NCBI RefSeq assembly: GCF_000425785.1
Contig: NZ_KE384451.1
Coordinates: 199,345 to 263,344 of the forward strand
Reading direction: 5' to 3'
Source of the DNA: Pseudomonas taiwanensis DSM 21245
Lineage (GTDB): Bacteria > Pseudomonadota > Gammaproteobacteria > Pseudomonadales > Pseudomonadaceae
DNA length: 64,000 nucleotides
Part shown: positions 25,123-34,267 of the stretch, in pieces
Position numbering within the stretch: the first letter of the stretch is position 1
How the letters are laid out: each line of letters begins with the position of its first letter
Notes under the pieces: generated by a model
Database searches by the model: none
The model's input: the letters and a program-made list of their open reading frames with translations, nothing else
What the model was told of the DNA's origin: nothing
Translations under genes and position numbers: made by a program

Positions 25123-25974
25123 ATGCGCACCTATCGTCTGGTGATCGCCTGCCCCGACCGTGTAGGCATCGTGGCGAAAGTCAGTAATTTCCTGGCCTTG
25201 TACAACGGCTGGATCAACGAGGCCAGCCACCACTCCGACGAGCAAAGTGGCTGGTTCTTCATGCGCCATGAAATCCGTGCCGAGTCGCTGCCGTTCGGTA
25301 TCGAAGCCTTCCGCGAGGCGTTCGCGCCCATCGCCGAAGAGTTCTCCATGACCTGGCGCATCACCGACTCTGCGCAGAAGAAGCGCGTGGTGTTGATGGC
25401 CAGCCGCGAATCCCATTGCCTGGCCGATCTGCTGCACCGCTGGCACACCGACGAGCTGGACTGTGAGATTCCTTGCGTGATTTCCAACCACAACGACCTG
25501 CGCAGCATGGTCGAGTGGCACGGGATCCCGTTCTTCCATGTGCCGGTGGACCCCAAGGACAAGGCCCCGGCCTTTGCCGAAGTGTCGCGCCTGGTTCAGG
25601 AGCATGCGGCCGACGTGGTGGTGCTGGCCCGCTACATGCAGATCCTGCCGCCGCAACTGTGCCAGGACTATGCTGAAAAAGTGATCAACATCCACCACAG
25701 CTTCCTGCCCTCGTTCGTTGGCGCCAAGCCTTACCACCAGGCTGCGCTGCGTGGCGTGAAGCTGATCGGCGCAACTTGCCATTACGTGACCGAAGAGCTC
25801 GATGCCGGCCCGATCATCGAACAGGACGTGGTCCGCGTGAGCCACGCCGACAGCATCGAAGATATGGTTCGCTTCGGCCGTGACGTCGAGAAGATGGTGT
25901 TGGCCCGTGGTCTGCGCTATCACTTGGAAGACCGTGTACTGGTCCACGGCAACAAAACGGTGGTCTTCGACTGA
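25123..25974 (+). CDS. purU: Formyltetrahydrofolate deformylase
   Basis: PurU hydrolyses 10-formyl-THF to THF and formate, balancing one-carbon pools. The protein has 283 residues. An N-terminal ACT domain (MRTYRLVIACPDRVGIVAKV) is followed by a formyltransferase-like catalytic domain with the conserved NIHHSFLPSF and ATCHYVTEELDAGPII segments, which carry the Asn/His/Asp catalytic set. I used ATG 25123 rather than the longer frame from 25099. Its position divergent from mvaT is conserved in pseudomonads. Confidence 0.96.
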   Translation: MRTYRLVIACPDRVGIVAKVSNFLALYNGWINEASHHSDEQSGWFFMRHEIRAESLPFGIEAFREAFAPIAEEFSMTWRITDSAQKKRVVLMASRESHCLADLLHRWHTDELDCEIPCVISNHNDLRSMVEWHGIPFFHVPVDPKDKAPAFAEVSRLVQEHAADVVVLARYMQILPPQLCQDYAEKVINIHHSFLPSFVGAKPYHQAALRGVKLIGATCHYVTEELDAGPIIEQDVVRVSHADSIEDMVRFGRDVEKMVLARGLRYHLEDRVLVHGNKTVVFD

Positions 25975-25988
25975 TAGCGAGGTGGCCT

Positions 25989-26222
25989 GTGGCAGATCCG
26001 CGTGACAAGGCGGGTGCCTCGGCACCTGCGACCCTCGGCGAGGGCTGCCTGGCCCGCTTCGATCCCGAAGCGCTGAGCGACGACGACGGCACCGAGTTTT
26101 CCGGTGCCGCCGAACTCTGGCAGCAGCTCAATGCGCCTGACCCCGCCAGCGCGCCAGCAACGGACGCGCCAGCAGGCACACGAACACCGGCCCTCCGGCA
26201 AGCAGATAGAAGTAGTAAGTGA
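25989..26222 (+). CDS. Possible small protein with GTG start, overlapping the next gene's 3' end
   Basis: This is a 77-codon frame starting at GTG, with GAGG about 6 nt upstream and 14 bp after the purU stop. The first 45 codons end mainly in G or C (for example ATLGEGCLARFDPEALSDDD), as expected for real coding sequence here. The last 32 codons overlap the antisense end of the LPG-synthase-like gene. It is acidic, with no recognised family, and could be the real downstream partner of purU or chance. Confidence 0.4.
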   Translation: MADPRDKAGASAPATLGEGCLARFDPEALSDDDGTEFSGAAELWQQLNAPDPASAPATDAPAGTRTPALRQADRSSK

Positions 26223-27120
26223 CTGCCCGCCAGATCAGCACTGCCGCCGCTGCGGTCGAGCTGCCGACCAAGGGGGTCAGCAAGCTCGCCGACGTCAGTT
26301 CTGCGGCGCCTGCACCACCTGGCAGCAAGCTGAACTGACCGGCGCTCAGCGAAAGCATCTGCACCAGAAAGCTCGGTATCCACGAAAGCTCCACACCCAA
26401 TCCCCGCAGTACCAGGAACAACACGCTGTAGCGTAGGCTCCAGTGCGCGCAGGTGAGGGTGAATACCAGCGCCAGCGTGCGTTTGGGCAGGCGCCAGGTT
26501 TGCGCCAGGGCATGGATGAAGTGCAGCAGCTTGCGAGCCCAGCGTTGTCGACGTTGCCGGGCAACGCCAAGGCGCCTTAGCAGCCGCCCGATGAACCGCA
26601 TCACCCGGCGTCGGTAGCGTAGTAAACCAACCACCAGCGCCAGCGCCACGCACAGCAGCGACGCGCTGCCCAGCAGCATGCTTTCCTGGCTTTGCCCGAG
26701 GCTGTGAAACGCGGCATAGCCGGCGATAGCCAGCAGGGCACAGAAGAAAAACACCAAGTCGTTCAGTTGGTCCATGGCAAACACCGCCCCGCTGCGCGCT
26801 GGGCCGATGCGATCATGGGCCAGCAGCGCCATCAAGGTCAGCGGTCCGCCGCTACCCCCCGGGGTGGTGCAGATCGCGAACTCGGTGGCCATCACCACGC
26901 CCAGGCTACGTACCCGGCTAATCTTCTGCGCCTGCTGGCCGAGCAGCAGGCGCAGGCGAACGGCGTTGATGACCCAGCACAGCATGATCATCCCCAGCAG
27001 CGACATCATCAGTGTCGGTGCGAAGGCGCGTAGCCTGGGTAGCAGTTCGCTGCCGCCCAGCAGCGTCGGCACCAACACCGCCAAGAGCAAGGCCAGGACC
27101 AGCCAGCCCAGGCGGTTCAT
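26128..27120 (-). CDS. Lysylphosphatidylglycerol-synthase/flippase-like membrane protein (UPF0104 type)
   Basis: The protein has 330 residues and about eight hydrophobic helices (for example LGWLVLALLLAVLVPTLLGG and ALLAIAGYAAF). The conserved ATEFAICTTPGGSGGPLTL and the QFSLLPGGAGAAE loop are typical of the LPG synthase transmembrane/UPF0104 family. Such proteins move or modify lipid-linked molecules across the inner membrane. It is the last gene of a three-gene operon (GT4, DUF2334, this) and overlaps its upstream neighbour by ATGA. It may flip the glycosylated product of that operon. The substrate is unknown. Confidence 0.85.
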   Translation of the reverse strand: MNRLGWLVLALLLAVLVPTLLGGSELLPRLRAFAPTLMMSLLGMIMLCWVINAVRLRLLLGQQAQKISRVRSLGVVMATEFAICTTPGGSGGPLTLMALLAHDRIGPARSGAVFAMDQLNDLVFFFCALLAIAGYAAFHSLGQSQESMLLGSASLLCVALALVVGLLRYRRRVMRFIGRLLRRLGVARQRRQRWARKLLHFIHALAQTWRLPKRTLALVFTLTCAHWSLRYSVLFLVLRGLGVELSWIPSFLVQMLSLSAGQFSLLPGGAGAAELTSASLLTPLVGSSTAAAAVLIWRAVTYYFYLLAGGPVFVCLLARPLLARWRGQAH

Positions 27121-27887
27121 GCGATCACCTGGCGCTCCAGCCAGCTTGACTTGGTCAAGGGCTCGCGGCCTTCTGCCAGTAGGGTCTGGAGGGTGCGCAA
27201 CCAGTACTGTCGTGAGTCGCGATGACGCATGTCCACCGGGTGCAGCCCCAGGCGCAGTGTCTCTGCCTCGCGCCAACGTCGGCATTGCCAGTCACAGAGC
27301 AGCCGAGACAGTCCCCGACGCCAGGCACTGCGGGCGCTCCATACCAAACCAGGGGCTGGGATGGCGGTGAACTCGGGCAGGCGGTACAGGTGCTGGGCTG
27401 TGCTGGTGTAGCGCAAGGGCAGATGGCGCAGCGCCTGTCGGGTGCCTTCGCTCATCAACCAGGCCGGTGCGACGAAGCCTGCTACCGGCCAGCCTTGCCG
27501 CTCGAATAGCGCCAGGCCGCTTTCCAGGCGTTGCAGGGCTTGCTGGCGGTCCAGCCGGTAGAATTCGCCTTCATGGGTCAAGACACGGCGCATGAAGTAT
27601 TCGCCAGGGCTGCGTGGTGGCGGCTCGTCATCGGCATGGTAGAAGCCATGCAAGGCAAGTTCGTCTCCCCGCGCCAAACGGTGTTCGAGCATGCGGCAGA
27701 AGGTGGGCGAGCGTGACAGCAGGTTGCGGTGATGGAAGTCCGGCACCACCAACCAGGTCATCGGCACATTGCCCAGTTGGTCGACGGCCTCGACGAACGG
27801 CTGGTAGTCGGGCCAGGTTTCGGGCGCGATGTCGTGCAGCACCAGCATCAGGCTGCGCGGCTTGCCGCTGTTTTCAACCATGGGCAC
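27117..27887 (-). CDS. DUF2334-type polysaccharide deacetylase-like protein
   Basis: This 256-residue protein has an N-terminal HD motif (VLHDIAPETW, His18-Asp19) and an HxxxH motif (LHGFYHADD, His80 and His84), the metal-binding pattern of NodB-type deacetylases. It lacks a signal peptide, so it probably acts on a cytoplasmic lipid-linked sugar. It sits between the glycosyltransferase (overlap of about 14 bp) and the flippase-like gene (ATGA overlap). An N-deacetylation step on the transferred sugar is plausible but not shown. Confidence 0.82.
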   Translation of the reverse strand: MPMVENSGKPRSLMLVLHDIAPETWPDYQPFVEAVDQLGNVPMTWLVVPDFHHRNLLSRSPTFCRMLEHRLARGDELALHGFYHADDEPPPRSPGEYFMRRVLTHEGEFYRLDRQQALQRLESGLALFERQGWPVAGFVAPAWLMSEGTRQALRHLPLRYTSTAQHLYRLPEFTAIPAPGLVWSARSAWRRGLSRLLCDWQCRRWREAETLRLGLHPVDMRHRDSRQYWLRTLQTLLAEGREPLTKSSWLERQVIA

Positions 27888-28995
27888 GTACCTGCGGTGT
27901 GTGGCCGAGCACGGCCTGATAGTGCCCCAGCAAGCCGCTTACCACGCTGTCCCACGAGTAGTGTTGCTCTGCCTGGCAACGGGCTTGGACGCCTAGGTCG
28001 TGAATGCCTTCTTCGAACACCTCACGCACGGCGGTGGCCATGGCCTGGCCATCGTTGGGGCGGCACAGGCGCCCGCACCGGTCGTTGATGATCTCGCTGA
28101 ACGCCCCGGCCCGCACCGCGACCACCGGGGTTGCGCTGGCCATCGCTTCGAGGATGACCAGGCCGAAGGTTTCCTGGTCGCCTGCGTGAACCAGCAGGTC
28201 GGCACTGGCCATCAGCCTGGCGACCTCATCGGGTGGGCAGAATCGATCGATCACGGTGACGTTGGCTGGCACATTGGCTGGCATGTTCGAGCCAACCAGC
28301 AACAGGTGATACGGTCGGCCCAGGCGCTCTATGCAGTCAAGCAGAACGGGCAGGTTCTTTTCCCGCGAACCGCGACCTGCGTAGATCAGCAGGCGGCTGG
28401 TGTCGGGAATCCCCAGTCTGGCTTTCAGATGCGGATCGCGGTGCCCAGGGTGGAAGGTCGACAGGTCGACGCCCAGAGGCTGCACATGAACTTGTTTAAC
28501 CCCCAGGCGGCGCAGTTTGTCGGCCATGACTTGGCTGGGAGCCAGCACCCGGTCGAAGTTGCCATACAGCTTGCTGACATAGGCTTCGACATTGGGGGTG
28601 AACCAGTTGCCCATCCGATTGCTGACCAGCAAGGGGAGATCGGAATGATAGAAACCGATCACCGGCACGTTGAGCTTGCGCCGCGCTTCCAGGGCTGCCC
28701 AGGCGGTCAGGTAGGGGTCGCCCACCTCGATCAGGTCGGGCTTGAGGCGGCGAAGCACGTTGCACCAAGGGGCCAGGCGCACCGGGAAGCGGTAGCCGTT
28801 GCCAAACGGCAGGGGAGGAGCGGGCACCTGATAGATGCCGTTGTCGTGGCTGGCGCTGGCGCCGGGGATCAAGAGACTGTGGCGCACGCCTGCAATGGCG
28901 TCGAGTCGATGGTGTTTGGCATCAAGATAGGTACGTACGCCGCCGCTGGCCGGGGCGTAGAACATGGTGATGTCAGCAATGTGCACGATCAGCAT
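27874..28995 (-). CDS. GT4-family glycosyltransferase
   Basis: This retaining GT-B-fold glycosyltransferase has 373 residues from the chosen start. The E-x7-E motif is present as ETFGLVILE in the C-terminal domain, and the N-terminal domain has the glycine-rich VRTYLDAKH segment. It opens a three-gene operon whose later members are a deacetylase-like protein and a membrane protein of the flippase type, suggesting synthesis of a glycolipid or lipid-linked sugar. The start is uncertain. ATG 28995 begins MLIVHIAD but its ribosome site is very close; an in-frame TTG at 29034 gives 13 more residues. Confidence 0.85.
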   Translation of the reverse strand: MLIVHIADITMFYAPASGGVRTYLDAKHHRLDAIAGVRHSLLIPGASASHDNGIYQVPAPPLPFGNGYRFPVRLAPWCNVLRRLKPDLIEVGDPYLTAWAALEARRKLNVPVIGFYHSDLPLLVSNRMGNWFTPNVEAYVSKLYGNFDRVLAPSQVMADKLRRLGVKQVHVQPLGVDLSTFHPGHRDPHLKARLGIPDTSRLLIYAGRGSREKNLPVLLDCIERLGRPYHLLLVGSNMPANVPANVTVIDRFCPPDEVARLMASADLLVHAGDQETFGLVILEAMASATPVVAVRAGAFSEIINDRCGRLCRPNDGQAMATAVREVFEEGIHDLGVQARCQAEQHYSWDSVVSGLLGHYQAVLGHTPQVRAHG

Positions 28996-29166
28996 CCCTC
29001 CGGGATCGTCTTCGGGTCTGTCATCCGGCTGCAACGGGCCGGCGATGACGCGCCTAAAGGTTGACCTTCCTGAAGAATAGTTTGTTCGATCGGGGTAGGG
29101 GGCTTGGCGGGATAGCTTCGAACGACAGGAGCAGGCAGGCGGACTGCCTGCTCCTGTGGCGTGCGG

Positions 29167-31041
29167 TCAGATGCGGAACGTGCCGACCAGATGCTTGAGG
29201 CGGCTCGCTTGCTGCTCCAGGTCAGAGCATGCACGCAGGGTGGCCTGGAGGTTTTCGACGCCTTCCTGGTTGAGCATGTTGATTTCGTTGATGTCCATGT
29301 TGATCGAATCGACCACGGCAGTCTGTTCCTCGGTGGCGGTGGCCACCGACTGGTTCATGCCGTCGATCTCGCCGATGCGCACGGTCACGCTGTCCAGACG
29401 CTCGCCGGCCTGGTTGGCGATCTCCATGCTGTCCTGGCTGTGGCGCTGGCTTTGGCCCATGGTCTCCACCGATTCGCGGGCACCGATCTGCAGTTCCTCG
29501 ATCATGGTCTGGACCTGCTGCGCCGATTCCTGCGTGCGGTGGGCCAGGTTGCGCACTTCATCGGCTACCACGGCAAAGCCTCGGCCAGCCTCGCCGGCGC
29601 GGGCAGCCTCGATCGCGGCGTTGAGTGCCAGCAGGTTGGTCTGCTGGGAGATACTGGTGATGACTTCGAGAATCTGGCCGATGTTGACGGTCTTGCTGTT
29701 GAGGGTCTCGATGTGCGCGCTGGAGCTGACGATCAGGTCGGACAGGCGGTTCATCGCCTCGATGTTGCGCTCCACTACTTGCTGGCCTTCCTCGGCCAGC
29801 AGGCGAGCCGAGCTGGCGTGTTGCGAGGCTTGGGCCGCATTGCCAGCGATCTCCTGGGCGGCAGCACCCAGTTCGTTGATGGCGGCGGCGACGCTGTTGG
29901 TGCGGTTGGACTGTTCGTCGGAGTTGGCCATCGACGAGTTCGATGCGCTGATGACCCGAAGGGCTACTTCATTGACCTGCTCGGTGGCCGAGGACACTTC
30001 GCGGATCGAGCTGTGGATACGCTCGACGAAGCGGTTGAAGGCGGTACCCAGAATACCGAACTCGTCGTGGCTGTGGATTTTCAGCCGCTTGGTCAGGTCG
30101 CCTTCGCCTTCGGCGATGTCTTCCATCGCTCGGGTCATGGTGTGCAGCGGCTGCATGAGTGCGCGGATCAGCAGGCCGAGCAGACCGATGATGATCACCA
30201 CGGCAACGACCGTGGCGATGACCGCCGAGGTGCGGAAAGTGCTCAGCATGGCGAAGGCTTTTTGCTTGTCCACCGACAGGCCGATGTACCAGTTGGCCGA
30301 TGGCAGGCCTTTGATCGGCGTGAAGGTCAGCAAGCGCGCCTGACCGTCGGTATCGACTTCGGTCAGTTCACCGGACAGCTTGGGGGTCTTTTGCGGGAAC
30401 AGGTCCGACAGCGACTTCATCACCAGCTCTTTGTCCGGGTGAACCAGGATCTTGCCTTGATCGTTGACCAGGAAGGCATAACCCATGCCGCCGAAGTTCA
30501 GCGAGTTGACGATCCGTACCAGGCCATCGAGGTCCAGGTCGCCGCCGACCACGCCGACGGAGCCGGAAACCTTGTTGATGATGCCGATGACCATCTTGTT
30601 GGTGGCCATGTCGATGTAAGGTTCGGTAAGCGTCACGCCGGAGGCGTTCATGCCGTCCTTATACCAAGGGCGGGTACGTGGATCGTAGCCATCGGGCATC
30701 TTGGTGTCGGGGCGGACACTGAAACCACCATCGACCTTGCCCAGGTACACGGTCAGGAAGCTGGAGGTCAGGGCATTCTGGCCCATCAAGGTCTCAGCCT
30801 TGGCGGGTTCCTGGGCAATGTTCTGTGCCAGATTCTCCACCAGTTTTATGCGACCTTCGAACAGGTTGCGAATGTTGGTCGAAGTGGATTCGCCCATTTC
30901 AGCCAGATAATTCTCCAGATTTTCCCGGATCGCATTACGCTGGAGGTAATCGTTGTAGAGGGTGAACAAACTGAAGGCGAGTATCACGATCAGTGAGGCT
31001 GCCAATAGGATCTTATGGCTGAAACGAAGGCTTTTGTTCAT
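29167..31041 (-). CDS. mcpG: Methyl-accepting chemotaxis receptor with amino-acid-type dCache domain
   Basis: This 624-residue transmembrane chemoreceptor has helix 1 at residues 10-30, a periplasmic double-Cache domain, helix 2 near 280, HAMP, and the signalling tip EVRNLAHRTQESAQQ. The amino-acid dCache signature is visible as RTRPWY (Arg124, Trp126, Tyr127), PYID (Tyr142, Asp144) and GGDLD (Asp168/170). These match the ligand residues of PctA/McpG-type receptors. The purU-side position corresponds to the GABA/amino-acid receptor McpG of P. putida; the exact ligand is inferred. I chose MNKSLRFSHK at 31041. Confidence 0.88.
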   Translation of the reverse strand: MNKSLRFSHKILLAASLIVILAFSLFTLYNDYLQRNAIRENLENYLAEMGESTSTNIRNLFEGRIKLVENLAQNIAQEPAKAETLMGQNALTSSFLTVYLGKVDGGFSVRPDTKMPDGYDPRTRPWYKDGMNASGVTLTEPYIDMATNKMVIGIINKVSGSVGVVGGDLDLDGLVRIVNSLNFGGMGYAFLVNDQGKILVHPDKELVMKSLSDLFPQKTPKLSGELTEVDTDGQARLLTFTPIKGLPSANWYIGLSVDKQKAFAMLSTFRTSAVIATVVAVVIIIGLLGLLIRALMQPLHTMTRAMEDIAEGEGDLTKRLKIHSHDEFGILGTAFNRFVERIHSSIREVSSATEQVNEVALRVISASNSSMANSDEQSNRTNSVAAAINELGAAAQEIAGNAAQASQHASSARLLAEEGQQVVERNIEAMNRLSDLIVSSSAHIETLNSKTVNIGQILEVITSISQQTNLLALNAAIEAARAGEAGRGFAVVADEVRNLAHRTQESAQQVQTMIEELQIGARESVETMGQSQRHSQDSMEIANQAGERLDSVTVRIGEIDGMNQSVATATEEQTAVVDSINMDINEINMLNQEGVENLQATLRACSDLEQQASRLKHLVGTFRI

Positions 31042-31209
31042 GGCGTAATCGGTTCCGCTAAGGTTTTTATCGGGCGTTCGCACGAATACAGCAGTCAAAC
31101 AGTGCAACATCCCGGAAAGTCCTTTTTCGGTTGTTCCTGCTTTGAAGGCGAATATCACATGGGTGTATCGGCCGATTCAGGGTGAAGCTTGAGTAGAGGA
31201 AGAGAGAAC

Positions 31210-32685
31210 ATGTCGGATTCTTCGCAATTAGTTGTCGGCGCAGGTTTGGATGGCCAGCCCGTCACCCAAGCCATGCGCCTGGCCAACCGTCATGGTTTGG
31301 TCGCCGGGGCCACGGGGACGGGTAAAACCGTCACACTTCAGCACCTTGCGGAAGCTTTCAGCGATGCGGGGGTGGCGGTATTCGCGGCCGATGTCAAAGG
31401 TGACCTGTGTGGCCTGGGGGCGATGGGGGCCCCGCAAGGCAAGGTAGCCGAGCGGATTGCCGGCATGCCCTGGTTGGGACACACGCCACAGGCTTATCCG
31501 ACCAGCCTCTGGGATATCGCTGGCCAGTCCGGTCACCCGCTGCGTACCACCCTCAGCGAAATGGGGCCGCTGTTGCTGGGCAACTTGCTTGAACTGACCG
31601 ACAGCCAACAGGCCGCGCTGTATGCCGCGTTCAAGGTGGCGGACCGCGAAGGCCTGTTGCTGCTGGATCTGAAGGACCTCAAGGCTCTGCTAGGGCATTT
31701 GAAGGACAACCCACAATTGCTCGGCGAAGACAGCGCTCTGATGACTGGCGCCTCGACCCAGGCACTGTTGCGTCGGCTGGCCACCTTGGAGCAGCAAGGC
31801 GCCGAGGCCCTGTTCGGCGAGCCAGCCTTGCAGCTCGAAGATCTGCTGCGCCCTGACCACGACGGGCGTGGGCGCATTCACCTGCTCGATGCCAGCCGCC
31901 TGGTGCATGAGGCGCCGAAGGTGTATGCGACCTTCCTGCTATGGCTGCTGGCTGAGCTGTTCGAGCAACTGCCGGAGCGTGGGGATGCCGACAAGCCTGT
32001 GCTGGCGCTGTTCTTCGATGAAGCCCACTTGTTGTTCAACGATACGCCCAAGGCTTTGCAGGACCGGCTGGAGCAGGTGGTGCGGCTGATCCGCTCAAAA
32101 GGAGTGGGGGTTTATTTCGTCACTCAGTCACCGGGCGATCTGCCGGATGCCGTGCTGGCTCAACTGGGATTGCGCATCCAGCATGGTCTGCGGGCATTCA
32201 CCGCCAAGGAGCAGAAGTCGCTACGGGCGGTGGCTGATGGTTTTCGGCCGAATCCTGCGTTCGATACCTTGGCTGTGCTGACCGAGCTGGGTATCGGCGA
32301 GGCCTTGGTGGGAACACTGGAGGAGAAGGGCACGCCAGCGATGGTCCAGCGCGTGCTGATCGCCCCGCCGCAGTCGCGGATCGGGCCGCTCACGGCAGCC
32401 GAGCGAAGTGCCTTGATCGCCGGCTCACCGTTGCTAGGACGCTATGACAAGCCGGTCGACCGCGAGTCGGCGTACGAGATGTTGAGTCAACGCAAAGGTG
32501 AGCCGGTGGAGCCTGCGCCGGTGCCCAAGGTGGATGAAGACAGTTTTGCCGACAAGGCCGGGGAGTTCTTGCAGAGTGCGGCAGGGCAGGCAATCAAGTC
32601 GGCGGTGCGGCAAGCGGCCAACCAGTTGGGGCGCCAGCTGGTGCGGGGGTTGATGGGGTCGTTGTTGGGAGGCAGGAAGCGGTAG
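31210..32685 (+). CDS. HerA-like/DUF853 P-loop ATPase
   Basis: This 491-residue ATPase has Walker A GATGTGKT (residues 33-40), Walker B LALFFDEAHLLF, and a downstream VGVYFVTQSPGDLPDAVLAQLG sensor-like region typical of HerA/FtsK-related DUF853 proteins. The C-terminal tail is helical and basic (QAIKSAVRQAANQLGRQL). No nuclease (NurA-like) or Sir2 partner is adjacent, so this is not an obvious defence pair. The role is unknown. It shares the terminator region with the PiT transporter on the opposite strand. Confidence 0.85.
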   Translation: MSDSSQLVVGAGLDGQPVTQAMRLANRHGLVAGATGTGKTVTLQHLAEAFSDAGVAVFAADVKGDLCGLGAMGAPQGKVAERIAGMPWLGHTPQAYPTSLWDIAGQSGHPLRTTLSEMGPLLLGNLLELTDSQQAALYAAFKVADREGLLLLDLKDLKALLGHLKDNPQLLGEDSALMTGASTQALLRRLATLEQQGAEALFGEPALQLEDLLRPDHDGRGRIHLLDASRLVHEAPKVYATFLLWLLAELFEQLPERGDADKPVLALFFDEAHLLFNDTPKALQDRLEQVVRLIRSKGVGVYFVTQSPGDLPDAVLAQLGLRIQHGLRAFTAKEQKSLRAVADGFRPNPAFDTLAVLTELGIGEALVGTLEEKGTPAMVQRVLIAPPQSRIGPLTAAERSALIAGSPLLGRYDKPVDRESAYEMLSQRKGEPVEPAPVPKVDEDSFADKAGEFLQSAAGQAIKSAVRQAANQLGRQLVRGLMGSLLGGRKR

Positions 32686-32751
32686 TGAACCTGCGCCGAC
32701 CCTTGCGCGGGTAATCCCGCTCTTACTAAGCAGGGGCGGGGAGCAGATATG

Positions 32752-32778
32752 AAAAGGGCGCCCGAAGGCGCCCCTTTC
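32752..32778. terminator. Bidirectional terminator (HerA-like ATPase / PiT)
   Basis: The stem AAAGGGCGCC/GGCGCCCCTTT with a CGAA loop is flanked by A residues on one side and T residues on the other. It sits between the converging stop codons. Confidence 0.8.
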
Positions 32779-32794
32779 ACATGTGCGGTATCAC

Positions 32795-34267
32795 TTAGCC
32801 AATGGCTTTCGACGCCAGCCAGAACAGGCCGGCCGCGAGGCCCATCGAGGCCGGCAGGGTCAGGACCCAGGCCAGCAGGATGGTTTTCACGGTACCGCCC
32901 TGCAGGCCGCTCTTGTTGGCGACCATGGTACCGGCGACGCCGGATGACAGGACGTGGGTGGTCGACACCGGCAGGCTGAACACGTTGGCCATACCAATGG
33001 CGCAGGCTGCGGTGATCTGTGCCGACATGCCTTGGGCGTAGGTCATGCCCTGTTTGCCGATTTTCTCGCCAACGGTCAGTACCACGCGTTTCCAGCCGAC
33101 CATGGTGCCCAGGCCCAATGCCAGCGCAACGGCAACGATCACCCAGAACGGAGCGTACTCGGTGGTGGCGGTGAGGTCCTTGCGCAGTTTTTCCAGGTCG
33201 GCCTTCTCACGGGCTTCCAGGCCTGGCAGCTTGCCGACCTTCTTGGCCGTGTCATCCAGGCAGAGCAGGTAGCGACGTACTTCCACGCGTTTTTCCGCGC
33301 TCAGGTCGCGGTAGTCGGTCACGCCTTGCAGCGAGGTCTGCAGTGCCGCGATGGTGGGTTCGGTCTGCTGGGGGTTGCAGCTGAACTGTTCCGGCAGGTC
33401 GCTGGCCTTGGCCTTGCCCAGCGCCAGGAATTCGCCCAGGGTCGCGGCGTTGCGCTGGTAGAACTGGCTCATGTGCAGGGTGGCGTCGCGGGTACGCTCG
33501 ATCTGGTAGGTCGTGCTGTTCAGGTCGAGGACGAATTTGGCCGGGACGATACCGATCAGGACCAGCATGATCAGGCCAATGCCTTTCTGGCCGTCGTTGG
33601 AACCGTGCACGAAGCTCACGCCCATGGCCGAAATAACCAGCACCAGGCGGTTCCAGAAGGGGGGGTGTTTCTTGTCGTCGAGCTTGCGACGCTGCTCGGG
33701 CGTCTTGTGCATCTTCGACAGCGGGCGCCACCATTTCAGTCCGATCAGGACCAGGGCTGCCACGGCGAAGCCCGCCATGGGCGAGACCACCAGGGACATG
33801 GCGATGTCGATCGCCTTCTGCCAGTTGACGCCGTCACCCAGCGGAATGTCGTTGATCAAGGCATTGGCCAGGCCCACACCGAGGATCGAGCCGATCAGCG
33901 TGTGCGAGCTGGAGGCGGGGATGCCGAAATACCAGGTGCCGAGGTTCCAGGTGATGGCCGCAGCCAACAGCGAGAAAACCATGGCCAGGCCATGCCCGGT
34001 GTTCACATTGATCAGCAATTCGACTGGCAGCAGGTGCACGATGGCATAGGCCACCCCGACTCCGCCGAGCAAAACGCCGAGGAAGTTGAACACGCCGGAG
34101 AAGAATACGGCGAGGTGCGGCGGCATGGCTTTGGTATAGATGACGGTGGCTACCGCGTTGGCGGTGTCATGAAAGCCATTGATGAACTCGAATGCGAGCA
34201 CGAATGTCAGCGCGAGCAGCAAGCTCACCAACACCCAGGCATCCAGTCCGCTGAATAAATCGATCAT
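32795..34267 (-). CDS. pitA: PiT-family low-affinity inorganic phosphate transporter
   Basis: This inner-membrane phosphate:H+ symporter has 490 residues. The two PiT signature repeats are present as GFHDTANAVATVI in the N-terminal half and GSNDGQKGIGLIML in the middle, with many hydrophobic helices and a soluble loop (residues about 265-365) between the halves. It imports phosphate as metal-phosphate complexes. No Pho box was confirmed upstream, which fits constitutive low-affinity uptake. Confidence 0.95.
   Translation of the reverse strand: MIDLFSGLDAWVLVSLLLALTFVLAFEFINGFHDTANAVATVIYTKAMPPHLAVFFSGVFNFLGVLLGGVGVAYAIVHLLPVELLINVNTGHGLAMVFSLLAAAITWNLGTWYFGIPASSSHTLIGSILGVGLANALINDIPLGDGVNWQKAIDIAMSLVVSPMAGFAVAALVLIGLKWWRPLSKMHKTPEQRRKLDDKKHPPFWNRLVLVISAMGVSFVHGSNDGQKGIGLIMLVLIGIVPAKFVLDLNSTTYQIERTRDATLHMSQFYQRNAATLGEFLALGKAKASDLPEQFSCNPQQTEPTIAALQTSLQGVTDYRDLSAEKRVEVRRYLLCLDDTAKKVGKLPGLEAREKADLEKLRKDLTATTEYAPFWVIVAVALALGLGTMVGWKRVVLTVGEKIGKQGMTYAQGMSAQITAACAIGMANVFSLPVSTTHVLSSGVAGTMVANKSGLQGGTVKTILLAWVLTLPASMGLAAGLFWLASKAIG

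Noticed and set aside
29161..30996. 611-codon plus-strand open frame over the chemoreceptor
   Set aside because: Antisense shadow; the real gene has full receptor architecture.
31210..32685. Defence system based on the HerA-like ATPase
   Set aside because: No NurA, Sir2, PLD nuclease or other effector gene is adjacent; the neighbours are a chemoreceptor and a phosphate transporter.
32954..34258. 434-codon plus-strand open frame over pitA
   Set aside because: Antisense shadow of a clear PiT transporter.
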